Source of the DNA: Larus michahellis
Lineage: Eukaryota > Chordata > Aves > Charadriiformes > Laridae
Direction of reading: 5' to 3'
Length of the DNA stretch: 64,000 nucleotides
NCBI RefSeq assembly: GCF_964199755.1
Contig: NC_133901.1
Location: forward strand, 11,299,556 to 11,363,555
The notes beneath the pieces were generated by a model. The model was not told the DNA's origin and did no database searches. It saw only the letters and a program-made list of their open reading frames with translations. Below are positions 42,446 through 57,400 of the stretch, one piece after another. Made by a program: the position numbers and the translations under genes. The stretch's first letter is position 1; each line of letters starts with the position of its first letter.

Positions 42446-45400
42446 CTGTAAAACCGAAAAGGACTTGTGTTAAAAATCTGGATGTGGTATGTTGTACCTG
42501 ATTACATCTCTTACACACAGTAGCATCTGTAAGATAAAGTGGATAATATATTTAAAACAAAAACTCAGGGGGAAATTCAGTAAGGCTAGAGATAGAATTA
42601 CCCAAACTGATTGGTTTTTTCCTTAATAAATTGAAGACAATCAATTGTATATTTAGGTAAGTATCACTCAGTCTGTAAAAAAAAAAAAAAACCAAACAAA
42701 AAAACCCCCCAAAAAACCCAAAAAACCACAACAAACCATCAGCAGAAGACATGTTTCAACTTTCATTTAAAAGATGTCATCTGCAGAGCTCGTACGAGGC
42801 ACATTTGGACACCGTGGGGATGCGTCTCAGCAACATCTCGGAAGGGAGCGCGTTTGAGTCAACTGATGCGTGAAGTGCCCGTCAACACCATACTAATATG
42901 GCGCAAGAGCCAGAAATACACGTTCTGTGAACTCGGAATCCAAGTGTGGAATCGTGCTCAATATTTCAGGAGGCATGAGCAATTCTACCTCTTATTTTAA
43001 AGTCTAAATACATGTCTCTATGAAATCCAGTGGCAATTACATGTATTTCCATGCTCTTTTTACAGTCTTCTCAGGAATACCACAGGAAAATGCACAAAGT
43101 TATAATAGGGCTATGCAGATGGCTCAAGATGCACCTAAACTTCTACCCAACCTTTTAACCTTAAGCACTGAGGACACGATGCACATGAGAAAAGCGCACG
43201 GAAAAGCAGAAACATTTTCTATAAGGTAAAAATCCAATATATCATATGCAACTTTCCTACGGAAATTCAATTTTGATGGCTGTACCAACCCCATATGGAG
43301 GATGAGAAAAAGGAAAGTTCCCCCGTGTAAGGCTATGAAACACAAACCTGACATTTCCTTGCCTGGAGACTGATACATAGGCTTGCTCTGTGCTAGAAAA
43401 CAAACCGCTTTTCACAGTCATTATCTTCAACAGATAAAAAGTTCAGTAGATTTAAGAAAATTGTTCTGGCTCCCTCTCGTGGCAGTACGTTACCTAAAAG
43501 TTTTTGCAATTATTTTGTAACAGAGTGTACTGATTTTTAAGAAGCTGCATGTGCTACTTCTCTCACAGTGGCAACTTCTTAATTGTATGTAATGATTTCT
43601 TCTTTACATCATATCAGGACACTTGAAAGAAACCTTTCCATCAGTGCTATAGGGGCTGGTTAACTACCATCCTCGCATAAAAATTAATTAATGGGGGGGA
43701 AAAAAAGGACTACTAATGATGTCATCTCCACTGCCTCCAACTGAATACTCGTGACCACTTCTCAACTTTTTTTTTTCCCCCCAGAAGACCTTCGCTGACT
43801 TTTCTGCCTAGGGTGGTTAGCTCATGTAAAAAGGCAGGGAGGGATAAAGGCAAGCCTCGAGAAGCTGTTCCCAATGAAGAAACAGAAAACGTGCTTTTCT
43901 TAAAAGAATCAACTAGTGTTAATTCAATAAAATAGGCATAGGTGAACTCAAAAGAAGAAAGGCAGTTTAACTGACATCCCTGAACCACTGAAAGGTTTCC
44001 GGGTTGTAACCAAGGTACTGAAGAGGCCTTTTCGTGAGGGAAAGTTTGGCAAAAAGTTTTCCATGAAACGGATAAAGAGTTTTTTACATCACTAAATAAT
44101 AATACTGAAACAAATTCTAAAGACACTTCAACTACCACCTTTTCTGTGCACATGTGATATTCCCGTTTAAGGTTAACAAGAACTCTACAGTCCACAAGGC
44201 TTTTCCCAAATTAAACGTTAATTTCTAAAACTTACCTAACAAGCTGGGATCTGCACGAACCATCTTCTGTTTCTTCTTCTTCTTCCCACTCTGCACAGCC
44301 TCAAAGTTTGATTGCTGGTTGTTGCTCTGATTGGTCTGAAAGACCGAATGTAGCGAACTGTGGTTCATCCCCCACACCGAATCCTAGAGAACAAAGCACG
44401 TGCGAGGTTACAAAGTGCAATTAAGTTCGGTTTATTTATATTGAAAACATTCGGATAGCTCAAAGCACTTTCTACCTGACATGTGGCAGCACCAGCCACT
44501 GATGCATCCACCCAAGGCATCCTTCTAAAGCGTAGCCTGGATGAGCACGCTGAGACACTATTTTATCTACAGCTGGCCTCAACTGCTGGTTATAAAGGAT
44601 AGTTGAGCCTGCAGTAAATATCTGAAATCTGCTTTATTCTCTGCATTTCACATGACCTGTAAAATCCTGCTCATCCTCCTCTCAAGCCAGCAGAAATGCA
44701 GACTCTTCCCACTGAAACAGAGTCTCTCTACACTCCTAAGGACTGCAGTAAGATTTACCTGTTGCTGCTGCTGTTGTCGCTGCTGACTGGCTTTCTGTTT
44801 GGCACGGCGCTCGAGAAACTGCTTGGCAAACTCCTTGGCCTCAGGAGTATCTCCAAGATAGGCTCTGATGTAATCATGGACCTCATAGGGAGACTCCACT
44901 TCCTTCAGGAAAGAAACAAACGTGGGAACTGCAAGAAGAAGGCAGACCATGAGGGAACGTGTGTTGATGTGTGAACACATGCATGCAGTAAGCACAAACT
45001 TTGGATTTCTTTTTCAAATATTTGCTAATCTAATAGCGATTGCAAACAGCTTGCCCCTTTTATGTTCCCTACAGTGCAATGTTCCACCTATTCTGCAGTC
45101 AAAGCAAGGAGAAGAGAGCCAGCTAGTGTGATGAGAAGGAAAAATAAACTGACAGTTCTAGGGGCGTGTTAGCCCTTCAGCTTTAGCCACTGCCAGCTTT
45201 TAAGCTCAGCTTTAACGTGGGGCCCAAATGGCATTAAATTTGGCACAGCACTCTCCTCAGCGCTGTCATCAGTACAGGCTCTTTTTGCCTGAAGCACAGC
45301 AGATCACGCTCACAGGGGCTGGCCTGACCTGCAAGCACCTCAAGCCCTACGGCCAGCTCACTTGCAGGCCTTCCTTATCCTCCTTTTTTTTTTTTTTCCT

Positions 45401-48400
45401 CCTCAGACTTACTTTGTTGCACTGAGTTTTATTACGACGTGGAGATGGGCAAAGCTAATCACAATCCAGGAAGACACCAGGACAACCTGTGGCACAACCT
45501 TGGAAGTATGGAAGCTTACTGTGGATGTAAGACCCACGATGGCACTGCAAGGCCACAGCCTCTCCTCAGACACCAGATATCACAAAAGGGACCAACAAGT
45601 TAGCCCTAGTCTGTCTCCTCCAGGAGGAGGGAAGCCGTGGCACTGCAGTTGTGTGAGGTGTGATCCCGGCTCTTGGAGCAGCACCGGTTCCCCAGACAGG
45701 TTCCAGGGTCCCACAGAACCACAACTCTGCAGAGCACAGGTGCAGGAGCACAAGGATTTGCACAGGTCCACACTGGAGGCAGCAGGAGGCCTGCAGTGTT
45801 TTGCTACAAGGAGCTATCAGTTTGTGATCTCAGACTGTGAGTTCCTCTATTTGCCCTTCAGCAGAATTAGTAAAAACCAACCAGTTTCACACCAAAAAAA
45901 AAAATAATTTGCACAGGGGCACACAATAATTTGGCCTGCACTTAAACATGAACCAGATCCTCATCCATCTGCCTGATAACGCTTCTACGACCATCAAAAA
46001 TCCTCAGCAGAGCTCCGGGTGGCAGACTTTAAAATCGCTTCTAATCCCCACTGATTCGCAACAGTTAGCCCAACAAAAACCAGGGAGAAGATGGTGCAGC
46101 CAGTTCTTCAGACCATGGTTTAATAATGCCATTTTGCTGAATGCGTTAAGAACCTTACTTTGATGTCATTACTTTCCCTCAGAACTATCCAGTCAGGAAA
46201 CAAACTGGATACTGTTTCTCACAGTGGATGACTTACATTCCTCCCCACCTCTTACCATCCAAGTTGTTGGCTGTGTTGAGTGCGTGAAGCATCTGTTCAC
46301 ACCACTGAGTGAATCCATCCTGGGCCTTATTAACCCCCTGGAACAATTTCAACAGCTTCTCCTCTTCTTCCACCTTCTTGTTTTGTCTACTTGTAATACC
46401 CACAGATTTACTGAGATAAAGAAAACACATAAGAAATTATAAATTACCAGATTTATCAACAGTATGGTATACAGTACAGTGGTATAAGACTCATTAATTT
46501 ACAAGATGCAAACACTGTTTAAGAACCAACTAGCATTCCAAGTAGATGACAAAATAAATTGTGAATAGTCGCCTATTAGCTATTTTTGTTGTCAAAACAG
46601 ATCCTGAGTGACACAGAACAAAAAAGAAAGCACAAGAAGATGTTATAACTGCTAAGTGATCATCTGAGGAGTGGCAGACTTTCTTTGCAAAAGCTCCTTC
46701 CCCAAATCCTACCTGAGGCTGGCATTGCTTTTGTTTTTATTGGTCGAGTTACGAGGTCCCACTTCCTTCACTGCATCATCCCAGAAACCCATGTTTGAGT
46801 TTTTGGTATCAGCATTACTCCAGATGCTACTGACGAGGTCAGATGCCCACTGGTTGCTGGGATTAGTGTTTAGGGAGCCCCACACTGAATTCCCAATGCT
46901 GGTGTGCAGGTTAGAGTGCTGTTGAAACATAACAAAGAGATCCTGGTTATTAGCACCAGACCCAGCCGAAGAGTAACGAACAGACATGGAGAACTGTCAC
47001 GTACTGTTTCCCTCCGCATACTGATTAGATAAATACCGCACGTACCGTAGTATTTCTGACTCTGTTCGGCTGCTGGTGCTGCTGTTGCTGCTGTTTCTGC
47101 ATCTGCCTTGCCTCTTCCTGCTGTATCTCCAGCAGGGACTTGGTGGTGCCTGTTGGTTTGGTGACATTACCCCAGCCTGACAATTTTTGCTGCTGTTGCT
47201 GCTGCTGTTGCTGGAGGGCCTTCATTAGTTCACGCTGCTGACGCCTTTGCTGTTGCATGCAAGACAAAAGTGCTTGTCTGTACTTTCAGAAGACCATTAC
47301 TATTCAAAAGTCTAACTGGGAAACTGGTTTCAAACTGACTTCGTTCTCTTCTGGAGGAGTCTGGCTGACCTATTATTTTTTGAGCCAGTACAATTCCTCT
47401 AGAAAGGGAGACCCTAGTAACTAGTAAATACAAATTGCTCATTAGCCTAGGACAGAATAAGTTTGCCTAATCCTGACTGCAGCCAGCTAAGCATTTGGGG
47501 TCTTGGAGGAATACCTTCTCTCCTACCACCACTTGCCCCCCCCATCCCATCCCTTAAAATGCCCTGGTCTTGTGCATATCTGCAAAGAAATTACAGTACA
47601 GATGTGAAATAATTTTATATTGTTTTGTGAACATATTATACTCCTAGGGTTAAAAGGAAAGGGTACGGTTTCCCTTCCTCGCATATATTTGTATTAAGAA
47701 GCTATAAAAGCTTCAAACGAGTAGTTATTGAACCTATGCCTGAAAGGTGGGATTTCACCTGAGTTATGCTGGTATTTCAAAGAAACATTCTTCATCCTCA
47801 TTATTCCTTCTAATCACTTAATCAACTGTTAAGCACTCACATAGCTGAGTCCACTCTAACAAGTTACACCGTTAGCATATTACCTCTTCTCGAAGCTGCC
47901 GTTCTCGTTCTTCTTCTAACTTTTGGATTTCTGCCAACGACAGTGTGGTCTGGGATTGACAAGCTCCTGAATTTGATTGCTGACCCCATGTTGAAGATGA
48001 AGGGAGCTGGGCCAAAAAACCACATCATTAAGAATTACAAAATGCTTTAGATGATACCGCTGAAGTATAATAATGACAAAACCAGTATAAGATCACAGCA
48101 CAGGGGAAAAGAAAGACCACCTTTAAACTTTAGCAAAACACTGGAAAGTATAAAATGGCATAAGTAAGTATTAAAAAGTACACTCAAAGTATAAACGGTA
48201 TGTTTCTTTCAATTGTCCTCTGATGTATCACAGTGTCAAAGACACAACATATCAAGAATAAGGTAACACATAACTGCCTGAAAAATAGCAATCAATTTTG
48301 ATTTAAAAAACTTTAGAAACTCTGCACTGGCCCTTGCTCATTGCAGCAGAACAAAGATCTGTACTCAGGATCTGTACCTCTTCCAGTATGTTTCTACGAA

Positions 48401-51400
48401 CTGAACCTTTTTCTTTTGGGTTTTGCAACTTAACTTCCCCTTGTTCCTCCCATCACTTACAAAGTCAACTTTTCACCCTCTTCCCTCTCCAGATAGTTCA
48501 TCCCTCCCTCTCTGCTCTGTTCAAGCTAGTCTAGACAACCCTGAATCCGGCTGCGGTTTTACTTACTACACTGAACCGGAGGAGCAAGTTAAATTGTAGA
48601 AACCCCTTACCTTCATTTGTGCAAGTTGCTGCTGTTGCTGCTGTTGTTGCAGCCGTCGTAAAGCCTCCTGCTGCTGCTGCCTCTGTCTCATTATTTCTTT
48701 CTGGCGCTGGAGTTCCAGCTCCTTGCGCTTTCGCTCTTCTTCTTCGAGCCGCTGTCTGGCTGCCTCTTCTTCCATGCGTAGCCGACTTTCTTCCAGTCGC
48801 CGTTGAGCTTCCTCCTCTTCACGTGCCCACTTGGCAGCCTCCTCTTCCTTCCCAGGACATAAAGAAGAGTAAAGTCTAAGTAAACTTAGAAAATCTAAAT
48901 TACTTCTACTCTCCAGTATTGAGAGCCTGACAGAACAGAGAGGCACCTTTATACCTGTAATCTGTGCTGATTAGGTTAGGTTCATTTAGCTTTACATTTC
49001 TCAGACAAGAAAGCCCAATAATATAGTCTGTATCACCTCAAACTGTAACTTTCCCATTGTTCCACCAAGGCACTTGGGAGAGTATGACATCTCCCTAGTT
49101 CAGACCAGCTAATTTCACACCACTTTCCTCCTCCTAGGAGCTACGCTCTTTGCAAATCTGAGCTTCTTCTATCGGCTTACGCTTACAGTCAAGCACTGCT
49201 ATAGTTTCAATGGAATAAAAATTGACAGGAATAAAGGCAGAAGAGGTGTTGACGTGAAAGAAGATGACACGTGACAAGGACTGTGATGTTTACTGTTGTT
49301 ACTGAACACTAGAGTTGGAAAGGAAAAGATGTTTCTGCTAACAAAGGAGATGGCTGTGTGGTGGGACAGAAATAGTGGATGAATGTCTTACAAGGGCGGG
49401 CCTTGAAAAAGGATTTGTAAATAATAACTGACAATTCTGAAATGGACCTGGAAGTTAATGTGAAGCCAATCGTGTTTCAAGACTAGTTTGATTTAGGGAC
49501 TGTGACAGTATCAATTAGGGGACTGGAAGCTCAGGTTCCCCAATATGGACTTCTAAAGCTGATCCTGGGGGAAAAAAATCCTCTTAACAACAAGACAAGA
49601 AAAGGTAAGAAAAAAGCTGAAACTTTGATAGAGGGTATAGTCTTGGCATAGTATGGAAAGACTGGCAAAACTGATCATCTCAGATGATGTTATGATGATA
49701 ATTCTATAGTAAAGGCTCAGAGAGTGACAATTCAAAGCAAATTATTACACTGGTATTGTACTCTGCCTTTCTTCTGAAGAAAGTAGTAGAAATACTGTGC
49801 TGCAAAGCCATTCTTAAGGCTCAAACACGAAGGAAAACCCTCATCCAACACAGGTATCTTTTCCAAAGGGCAGATCAGATTCTGATTATTTCGTCTGAAA
49901 TCAGGATACAGGTAAACAACCTATTTTTCATTTACTTGATGCTGTCTAGAAGCTTTGCCTTCCTCCACCAAAACTGATGGTGTCTCAGGCATGGATGCAA
50001 GTTTCAAAGCTTGTTCACTCTGGCAGCTTCCATAATTAAATATATTAGGCCTTTTCTGCCATTTTTCACCTGTTTACGAATTAACTCCTCTCGCTGCCGT
50101 CTTTCCTCCTCTTCTCTTCTTCTCTCTTCCAATCTTCTAAGTGCTTCCTCCTGCTGTTGCCGCTCCTCCTCTTCCCGCTGTCGCCTTAGTGCAATTTCCT
50201 GCTCTCGCTGTCGCCTCAGGGCTTCCTCCTGGAGTTGGGAACACAATGTCAACCTATAAATGCCATTTTATTGACGAACCACATCAGAACACAGACTACA
50301 ACACGGTCTGGCCAGATAATATGGCCTCAAGAAAAGCTCCTTAGCTCCAAGCTAAGCACTACCAAAACAACTACATTAAACACTACAGACCCACAAGTTA
50401 ACAAGTTTTTTGATGTAAAGTGAATCTCATACATGAATTCATTATTTTAATGAAAAAAGAAATACATTAAATCATTGCCTATCTTTGGTTTTAAAAATAA
50501 TGGTGTTGAGAATGATAAAGGGTAAGACTACTCTTTCCAAGATGTACTAACTGTACTTGAACATACAGGTAAATTTTAATGTGTGGGTATCAATAATTCC
50601 TTTTTTGGGGCCGTCAGCTCTAAGTTGGAAGCTTTTCCTACTTATAGGAGTTTCTAATCAAGTGCACTGCAAAACTCAAACCATGTCTCCAGACAGAAGC
50701 CGAAGAAGCCCAGCGCGCTTCAGGACCCTGGAACCTTTGGAAGTCCCAGAGACGTGGAACTTGATGAAGGGGGTTTGACTGGGCTATTCCTGTTTAAATA
50801 TTACGGGCAACGAAAGGTCTCTTGAAGACTTTGATTTTTTGGCCATCCCTAAATTATTTAAATAGCTTCCAATAAATGATGGGTTTTTGGCCATCCCTAA
50901 ATTATTTAAATAGCTTCCAATACATTATGTTTTGCTTCACAAGTGGCAAAATTGTTTACTTAACTCAAAAATAAACATCAGCACCCATTCCTACTCCTCT
51001 GAAGATCAACATAAACAGAAAATTTTCCATTCTGCTCCTTGCTTTTTGGAGGAATAGGGCACAACCAGCCTTCTGCTGGCTTCCTGTATATTGTTAACAG
51101 GAGCACGCCTGTGCTGTGCTTCCCCCAGCTCTGACTTGCCCTTGTATAAAACAGCCTTGGGTTTTTGCTGCCTTTTCCCGTCTCTGAAGTCCGGCAACTG
51201 TGTCAAGGCCACCCTGCTTTTCATCCCTTCTGTTCTTCTCTCCACTTTCTGCCTTACCCTAGCAGCTCAACCTAAAGACCCTACACTTTTTGGACAGGAA
51301 CTTCAAACTTTCCCAAATACATTTTCCTTTGGAATGATCAGTACTGTGCAATCGTACTCTTACAACTTTTTTTTATAAGCAATACATTGTCCCCAGGATG

Positions 51401-54400
51401 AAGGGAGACTAATTGCGCAGCATGGATATACGTTTTGAAGTCTGGTAAATCAAGGAAGTTAATTTTGAAATCTAAGACACTTTTATTAAATCTGATACCA
51501 AACCTTCATATACATACAGCATAGATAAACTGCCATCCAGCTCACTGAACAACTGGACCAGGTTTCTCTCTGACAATGGCTAATTTCAGATGTTTACAAT
51601 ATAACTGTCAGTAGACAGAACGTTGTTCTTATGAGCAATCCTGTGGCACTGAAGAGCTGCTGGCTGCAAGCCAAGAAGTAATTAATATTCCTGTATATCA
51701 CTTAAGTGGTTTAGCACTAAATGTAAGTGCAATAAGTGTAAGTTTTCCTTCTACTAGCTGGACATAAAACAGCAGCCTGTGAGTCATTTTCTCATTAATC
51801 AAGTTCTTGATTTGTCATATTCACAAAAGCTTCAAGCACAACACCCAACACCCAGACCATTTTGTTACTTGGGCCTGTAACTGAATTAACTGGACACATG
51901 CAGCCAAGTCACAATCGTCAAGTGTCCCCAGTACAAAAAATATCCTGCTTTTTTCTTTTGCTGAAAAGCCTACTGAGGAGGCTGGAGGCGTGCCAGTCTG
52001 CTTTGTTCGGCTGGAGACCACACACCAGGATCTCAGCTGGGGATGCCGAGCTGCCAGCCAGGCTGGGGGGCTGTTCGCTACTACTCACTGACGTTAAACG
52101 TGGTACCTGAGAGATGCACAAAGTCACCACGTCCTCCTTTATGACAGCGATTCAATGGCATCTCTGCCCTACTTTCCCTTTGGGAAATGAGGCTGGAATT
52201 GTCATTAATAAAAATGCAGGGATCTCTTTCGTGCTCAGGCATGCCAGGAGAGACACTGGTGAATGACAGCAATTTGGAAAAAAAAAAAAAAAAAAGACTT
52301 CTCTCTCCTAGAGAACTAAAGATGAACAGTGCTGTACCACTGTGAGGAAAAAATTCTGCAAGATTATGAAAAGCTGGGAACCACATGGCTGATGTAATTC
52401 TCTTTTCCTACTTTTCACAGCTATAGAAAAGGCTGTCTTAATATTTACTTTTGTATCTTCTTATTATTCAATGTTTTTGTTTGAGCATGTGACCAAAACC
52501 ATTCAAAGCTCTCCAGCTTTCTGCCACTGACTTGTATGGGAAACAGACTCATTCCTTTGGCTCTTACTGCTCCCATATTCATGGCTCCCTGCTCCAAGAG
52601 AATCCAAATATTCATTAGCATCTTTTCTAATAATTGTTTTCCAGCACACGTATCTTGCTGTACAACCTATTTCAGATCTTAAAATATTTATAATCTTGCA
52701 GAAAATCCTTAAGTAGCAAGCCTCATTTCAGTAGACTCTGGATTCTTAAATAAACTATCAGAAAATTTTTTGTAGTTAGTAACACCTGCAACTCTGCTTG
52801 TCTATGTTTCTAGGGCTTAAAATCTTTTAGTTTTTTGATTCTCATCTTTGAGCCAGGTATTTTAAAGAAAGCACTAAAGATACAATTCAGAGAAAACAAT
52901 TGTTAGCTAATTATTAAACCTCAAATTTTGTTCCTGAAAGTGAACAATCATTACAAATGAGGAAATATCAGATCAGAAACAAAAAAGAAATACAGGAGTT
53001 ACACAAACTGGGCATTACTATTTGCAATTCTACAGTGCAAGTAATTGATGAAAACTATGAACAGAACTGGATTCAACATTTGGTATGACATTTCATCCTA
53101 CAGAATTGAATTTCTATTAGTTTTTTTTTTTTATTTAGAATTCACCATCAACAGCATATTTACTAACCTTATATACTAGTCTTTTATGCAGTATTACATC
53201 AAAAGCCTTCCTGAAGTCCAGGCAGATTAAGTCTACTGCTTCACCCCTCTCAGCTCTCACTGTCATCTCCTCAAAAGAAGTTAATCAAATTTGTTAAGCA
53301 TCATCTCCTCTGTATAAATCCATGCTAATAAATCAGTTCATCCCTGATTCTACAATGCCTTCCAGTACAAAAGTCAGATTCAAATATTAGACCAGTTTGT
53401 TGTTTTTTTAAATACAGAATACAATATTATTTTCTCTTTCCAGAGAAGTGCTTAAACTCTTTTGTTACCTTTTCAAGACATTATTGCTCAGAATTAAGCA
53501 TTGTGGCAATTATTCCATTGGTAATGAACTAAGATACTTGCTGTTACCGCTTTTCGACCGCATTCTGCTTCCTCCTTGTAAGTAATTATTTCCCATGACA
53601 TCTCAGAAAAGGGAGAATCATATTGTTTACTGTACAAATCCAAAGCGGACGAAACACTTTGGAATTTAATGGACATTTCTAAGTAGTTATACACAGTAGC
53701 AAAACTGTTAGTCTGAAAAGAAACAACCCAAGTCTATTTATTTGAAGCCACCATGGATGAAACACATTGAGTTACCAGGTGATCAGCTGAAAAATTAGTT
53801 ATCATTAAAACAGATCTAAAGCAACTTAACTCAAAAGTTAAAACTTTTGAGCATATTATTGCTTTAGTGCTGCAGTAAAGCTTGAACTCGAGCATCAAAG
53901 GATGCTTTTCCACTGTATACCATAATGACTTGCTGTACACAGAGTACACGTATTAAACCAAGGAGCCATTCATTGACAGACTTGATTCTTAAAGATACCA
54001 TGAAAGCTAACTACATATCACACTGTAGTTGATTAAAAGAGATGTTCAGTGACAAAACCCAAACGCTGAGTGAACGGAGGTCTGTGACTAACTTTCAAGT
54101 AAAACTAAAGACTCTAGAGGATTCCTCAGAAATGTCTGAGTCTTGAATCAGGAAATGCGCTTTATGACTGTCTACCTAGGCACATAGCAAATATTACAAA
54201 GGACAAAATTGTTCATTACTTCCACCTACTATTCATGTGCTACTTTACAGGGCATTTATTGACTAACTCCTTGGCGAACAACCTCAATGCGCTCGCCCTT
54301 ATCCTTCACACGCAGAGTGAAAACTAACTTACACTGCCTTTCCCTCCTATGACACTTAAGGATCAATTAATCTTTCTTCCATACAAAGTTCAGAAGTAAA

Positions 54401-57400
54401 TGCTAGAAACGTCAAGCTAATAATGTCTCCGTTCTGTGTTCTTGTAAAATTAAGGACACACTACAACTCCTAGATTCATTCTCCTACTGCAACACAGATC
54501 ACGTCATTCATTTTAACACATCTGTTTGTCCAAACTACCTCCCTTTCCCAAATATCAACTCAAGAAAATAAAGCTGACAGACTCTACGACATAACCCAGA
54601 TAATCATTTATTCAAAAAAATTATATACTAAGTTAAAAAAAAAAAAACACAGGGGAAAAGAGCTAAATGTTACATCCCTTTTTCCACTATAGCCCTTTAC
54701 ATTTTATTCACTTGAAACAGCTGCTCAAGCTCCAGTCTGCTCCAGAACATACCCTTATCAAAACACTAGACTGCATAAATGGTGAATAAAGATTAAATAT
54801 ACAATAACTGGGCAACTAATTTTAGTGTCTAGTATTGACACTAAGAAGTTGGGAGGGAATATTCCACATGGAATAAAGCCTCTCAGCTCACAAACAAGTA
54901 CCTATCTTTAAGTGAACCATCAGAGCCCATTTCTCAGATTGCAATCTGGGCTCTTAAAATCAAGAGCAGAAGAATCATTTCATATACTCACATGAAAAAT
55001 ATTAGAACTGTCTTCATACACACCTACCAAAGATTAATTAGACCCCACAGGATTCTTAAAGTGAGTTTTTATAAAGTATTAAAATTAATTAGAGATGAAC
55101 TACATTGAGGAAACTCACTTGCTTCCTGCGGGCCAGTTCTTCTTCTTCCCGTCGTTTCCTCTCATCTTCCTGCTGCCTCCTAAGTAGCTCTTCTTGTTGC
55201 CTCCGAAGCTCCTCCTGCCTTTTCCTCTCCTCTTCCTCTCGTTTGGCCCTCATTTCCACTTCTCTCCTCTCTTGCTCTAGCTACAATTCACATAAAACTA
55301 TACTCAGATGCAGGTAACGTATTCCTACACCGTTTCTTAGGGCAACTCTGCTGAGATTACAGGAACAACATAACAGATGAAGCCTCTGACAGATGCTCTC
55401 CCTTAATTATAATTTTACCTATCAGCTGGCTGCCTACCGGGCTCAGACTGCTGAAATAGTCTAGAAAATTTCTGACAATTTCTGTTCTGTAACGAACACC
55501 AGTTCTCTAGTCAGACTTTCTACATCAGCTCCTTAAAATAACCTCTGACTTTAGAAGCTAGTAGCGAGTTGCTTTGCAGTCATCATAAAATAATCAGTTT
55601 CAGGAAGTGTACAGAATCATACAGGTTCAAACTTACACAAATTATTTAACACTAGAGTAAGTGTAAAACAAGCCTGACAAACAGGACTCTTGTAATTCCC
55701 CAAACCAATTCTGGTGAAAAGATGCAAGTATTAAGAGAACAGCTACCCGCTCCTGCTCAGGGTTTGGCATGACAGCTCCTGATGATCCCATTTTAAAACA
55801 GAGGTGGCTGGTGAAGAGTTTTTAATCACAAGCATAAAAAATATAACCCCTACTTCAGAGGTCGGTAGTACCTCCAAGAGCAATGGTTTCCAAACAGCAG
55901 TCCACAAGGATTTCATAACTGGTTTCTATAACCCATATTCTCTTTATGGTATTTTCCATGAAAACCTAATCAAAATTGTACAGAGTGGCCTGAAGATTGA
56001 GGAGCTAATAGTCTTCCATTAGCTCAAGACACACAGCTACATTGCAGAAAGAGCAATCCCAACTTCTTACAGTACAAAACAGTTTCTGACCTTTGCAGCT
56101 TTGGCCTTCTCGAGCTGCTGAAGTTGTTCTAGAGCTGGTCCCTGAGCTGCAGTATCAATGGGGAGATCCCAGACACTGCTTCCTTCCCAGACTAGATAGT
56201 GAAGAAAACAAACATTGACAAGCAAAAATAAGCACATCAACGAAAAACAACTGAAAGGGGAAAGTCTTGTGTATGCAGTTACTATATTTTATGAACTAAA
56301 AGCATGACAATACATTAGTCTTAGTCAGTAGAAGGCCACTTTATCTTCCTGTAGAACGAGGCTTGTCCATTACTGAAGCAAGGCTGGGTGTCCTACAAAA
56401 TTCCACAGGCAAACCAGCTATTTAAACTGCTCCCATCAGAGCAGAACACCTTTATAATGTAACATTCAATCCCTCTGGATCAAGGCTTACTCTAACCATA
56501 GGAAAAATGGCCATATTCTTCACAGCTCTCAAATTTAAACTGCAAGACAAAGTAGCCTGAAGCAGTTAAACATACTGATACAGAAATAGTTTCCCCTAGC
56601 AACAAAAAGGGAGCAATCGTCTCAAAGATGCTGGCTTTTAGTCCATGAACTTCTCTCAACGTATCTGACAGGTGCTAAGCATCTTACCTGTAGGCTGTGA
56701 AGCTGACTGAAGTTCCCATATTGAGCCAGTGTCCGGCACTGACACAGACCTTGTAACAGGTGGCATCATGTTCTGTTCAGATATTCTGCAATACCAACAG
56801 GAAGAGTCAACATGCCACTTCCAGGGAGAAGAGTGCTCTGAACACGCATGAGATTCAGTAACTTGTAACACACTCCTTTCCTTCCACACCTCTATTTAAA
56901 ACAAAAATATGATGTGGACAATACTACTTGTTTGCAGAGTTCCTGCTCATCCCATCCCTGCTGCCAAGTCAGGAGCTAAGGCAGATACTGCTACAGGCTT
57001 GCATTTGCTGCTTAGAGGCTAGTTTGAGGAACAAGCACCTAGTATTGCGGAACACAATTGGCAAAGTCTTTCTGTTACCAGCACAACACCTCTGTCTAAA
57101 AGGTACCATTTCAACTACAAGATTTTCCTCCTCGTTTTCATAAACATCCTCTGAAGTGAAGGCTACATACATAAGAAGTATTCGACATCCCGCAACTGTT
57201 TCATATCCGTACAACCTTTAAAATACATAATGCTCAAACATCAGCAAACTTGAGTAGGGTGTACCACTGACAAGACTATCACTATATACACGTCAGAGTA
57301 GAGGAAGAATGGTATTCAGCTCAAGTCTGGGCTAACTCACCTCATCTTCAGGGCCTGGAACTGCTGCAAGAGAATAGCGAGCTGCTGCTGCTGCTGGGAT

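Larger units (their letters stand above)
50229..55118 (-). other. GIGYF2: GIGYF2 intron between window exons 11 and 12
   Basis: 4.9 kb, the largest GIGYF2 intron in the window. It holds a 48-bp-period tandem duplication (50836-50922), an A-run at about 52278-52295, and a degraded CR1-like LINE fragment (53150-53420). No KCNJ13-like channel frame is present. Confidence 0.85.

Noticed and set aside
47046-48847. CAG/CTG triplet runs as an expanded disease-type repeat
   Set aside because: The Gln codons are short mixed CAG/CAA runs (8-9 residues) within conserved coding exons, not an expanded pure repeat.
55610-55640. 'cagaatcatacaggttcaaac' resembling the CR1 3' end motif
   Set aside because: Too short and imperfect, with no repeated octamer tail or flanking CR1 sequence.
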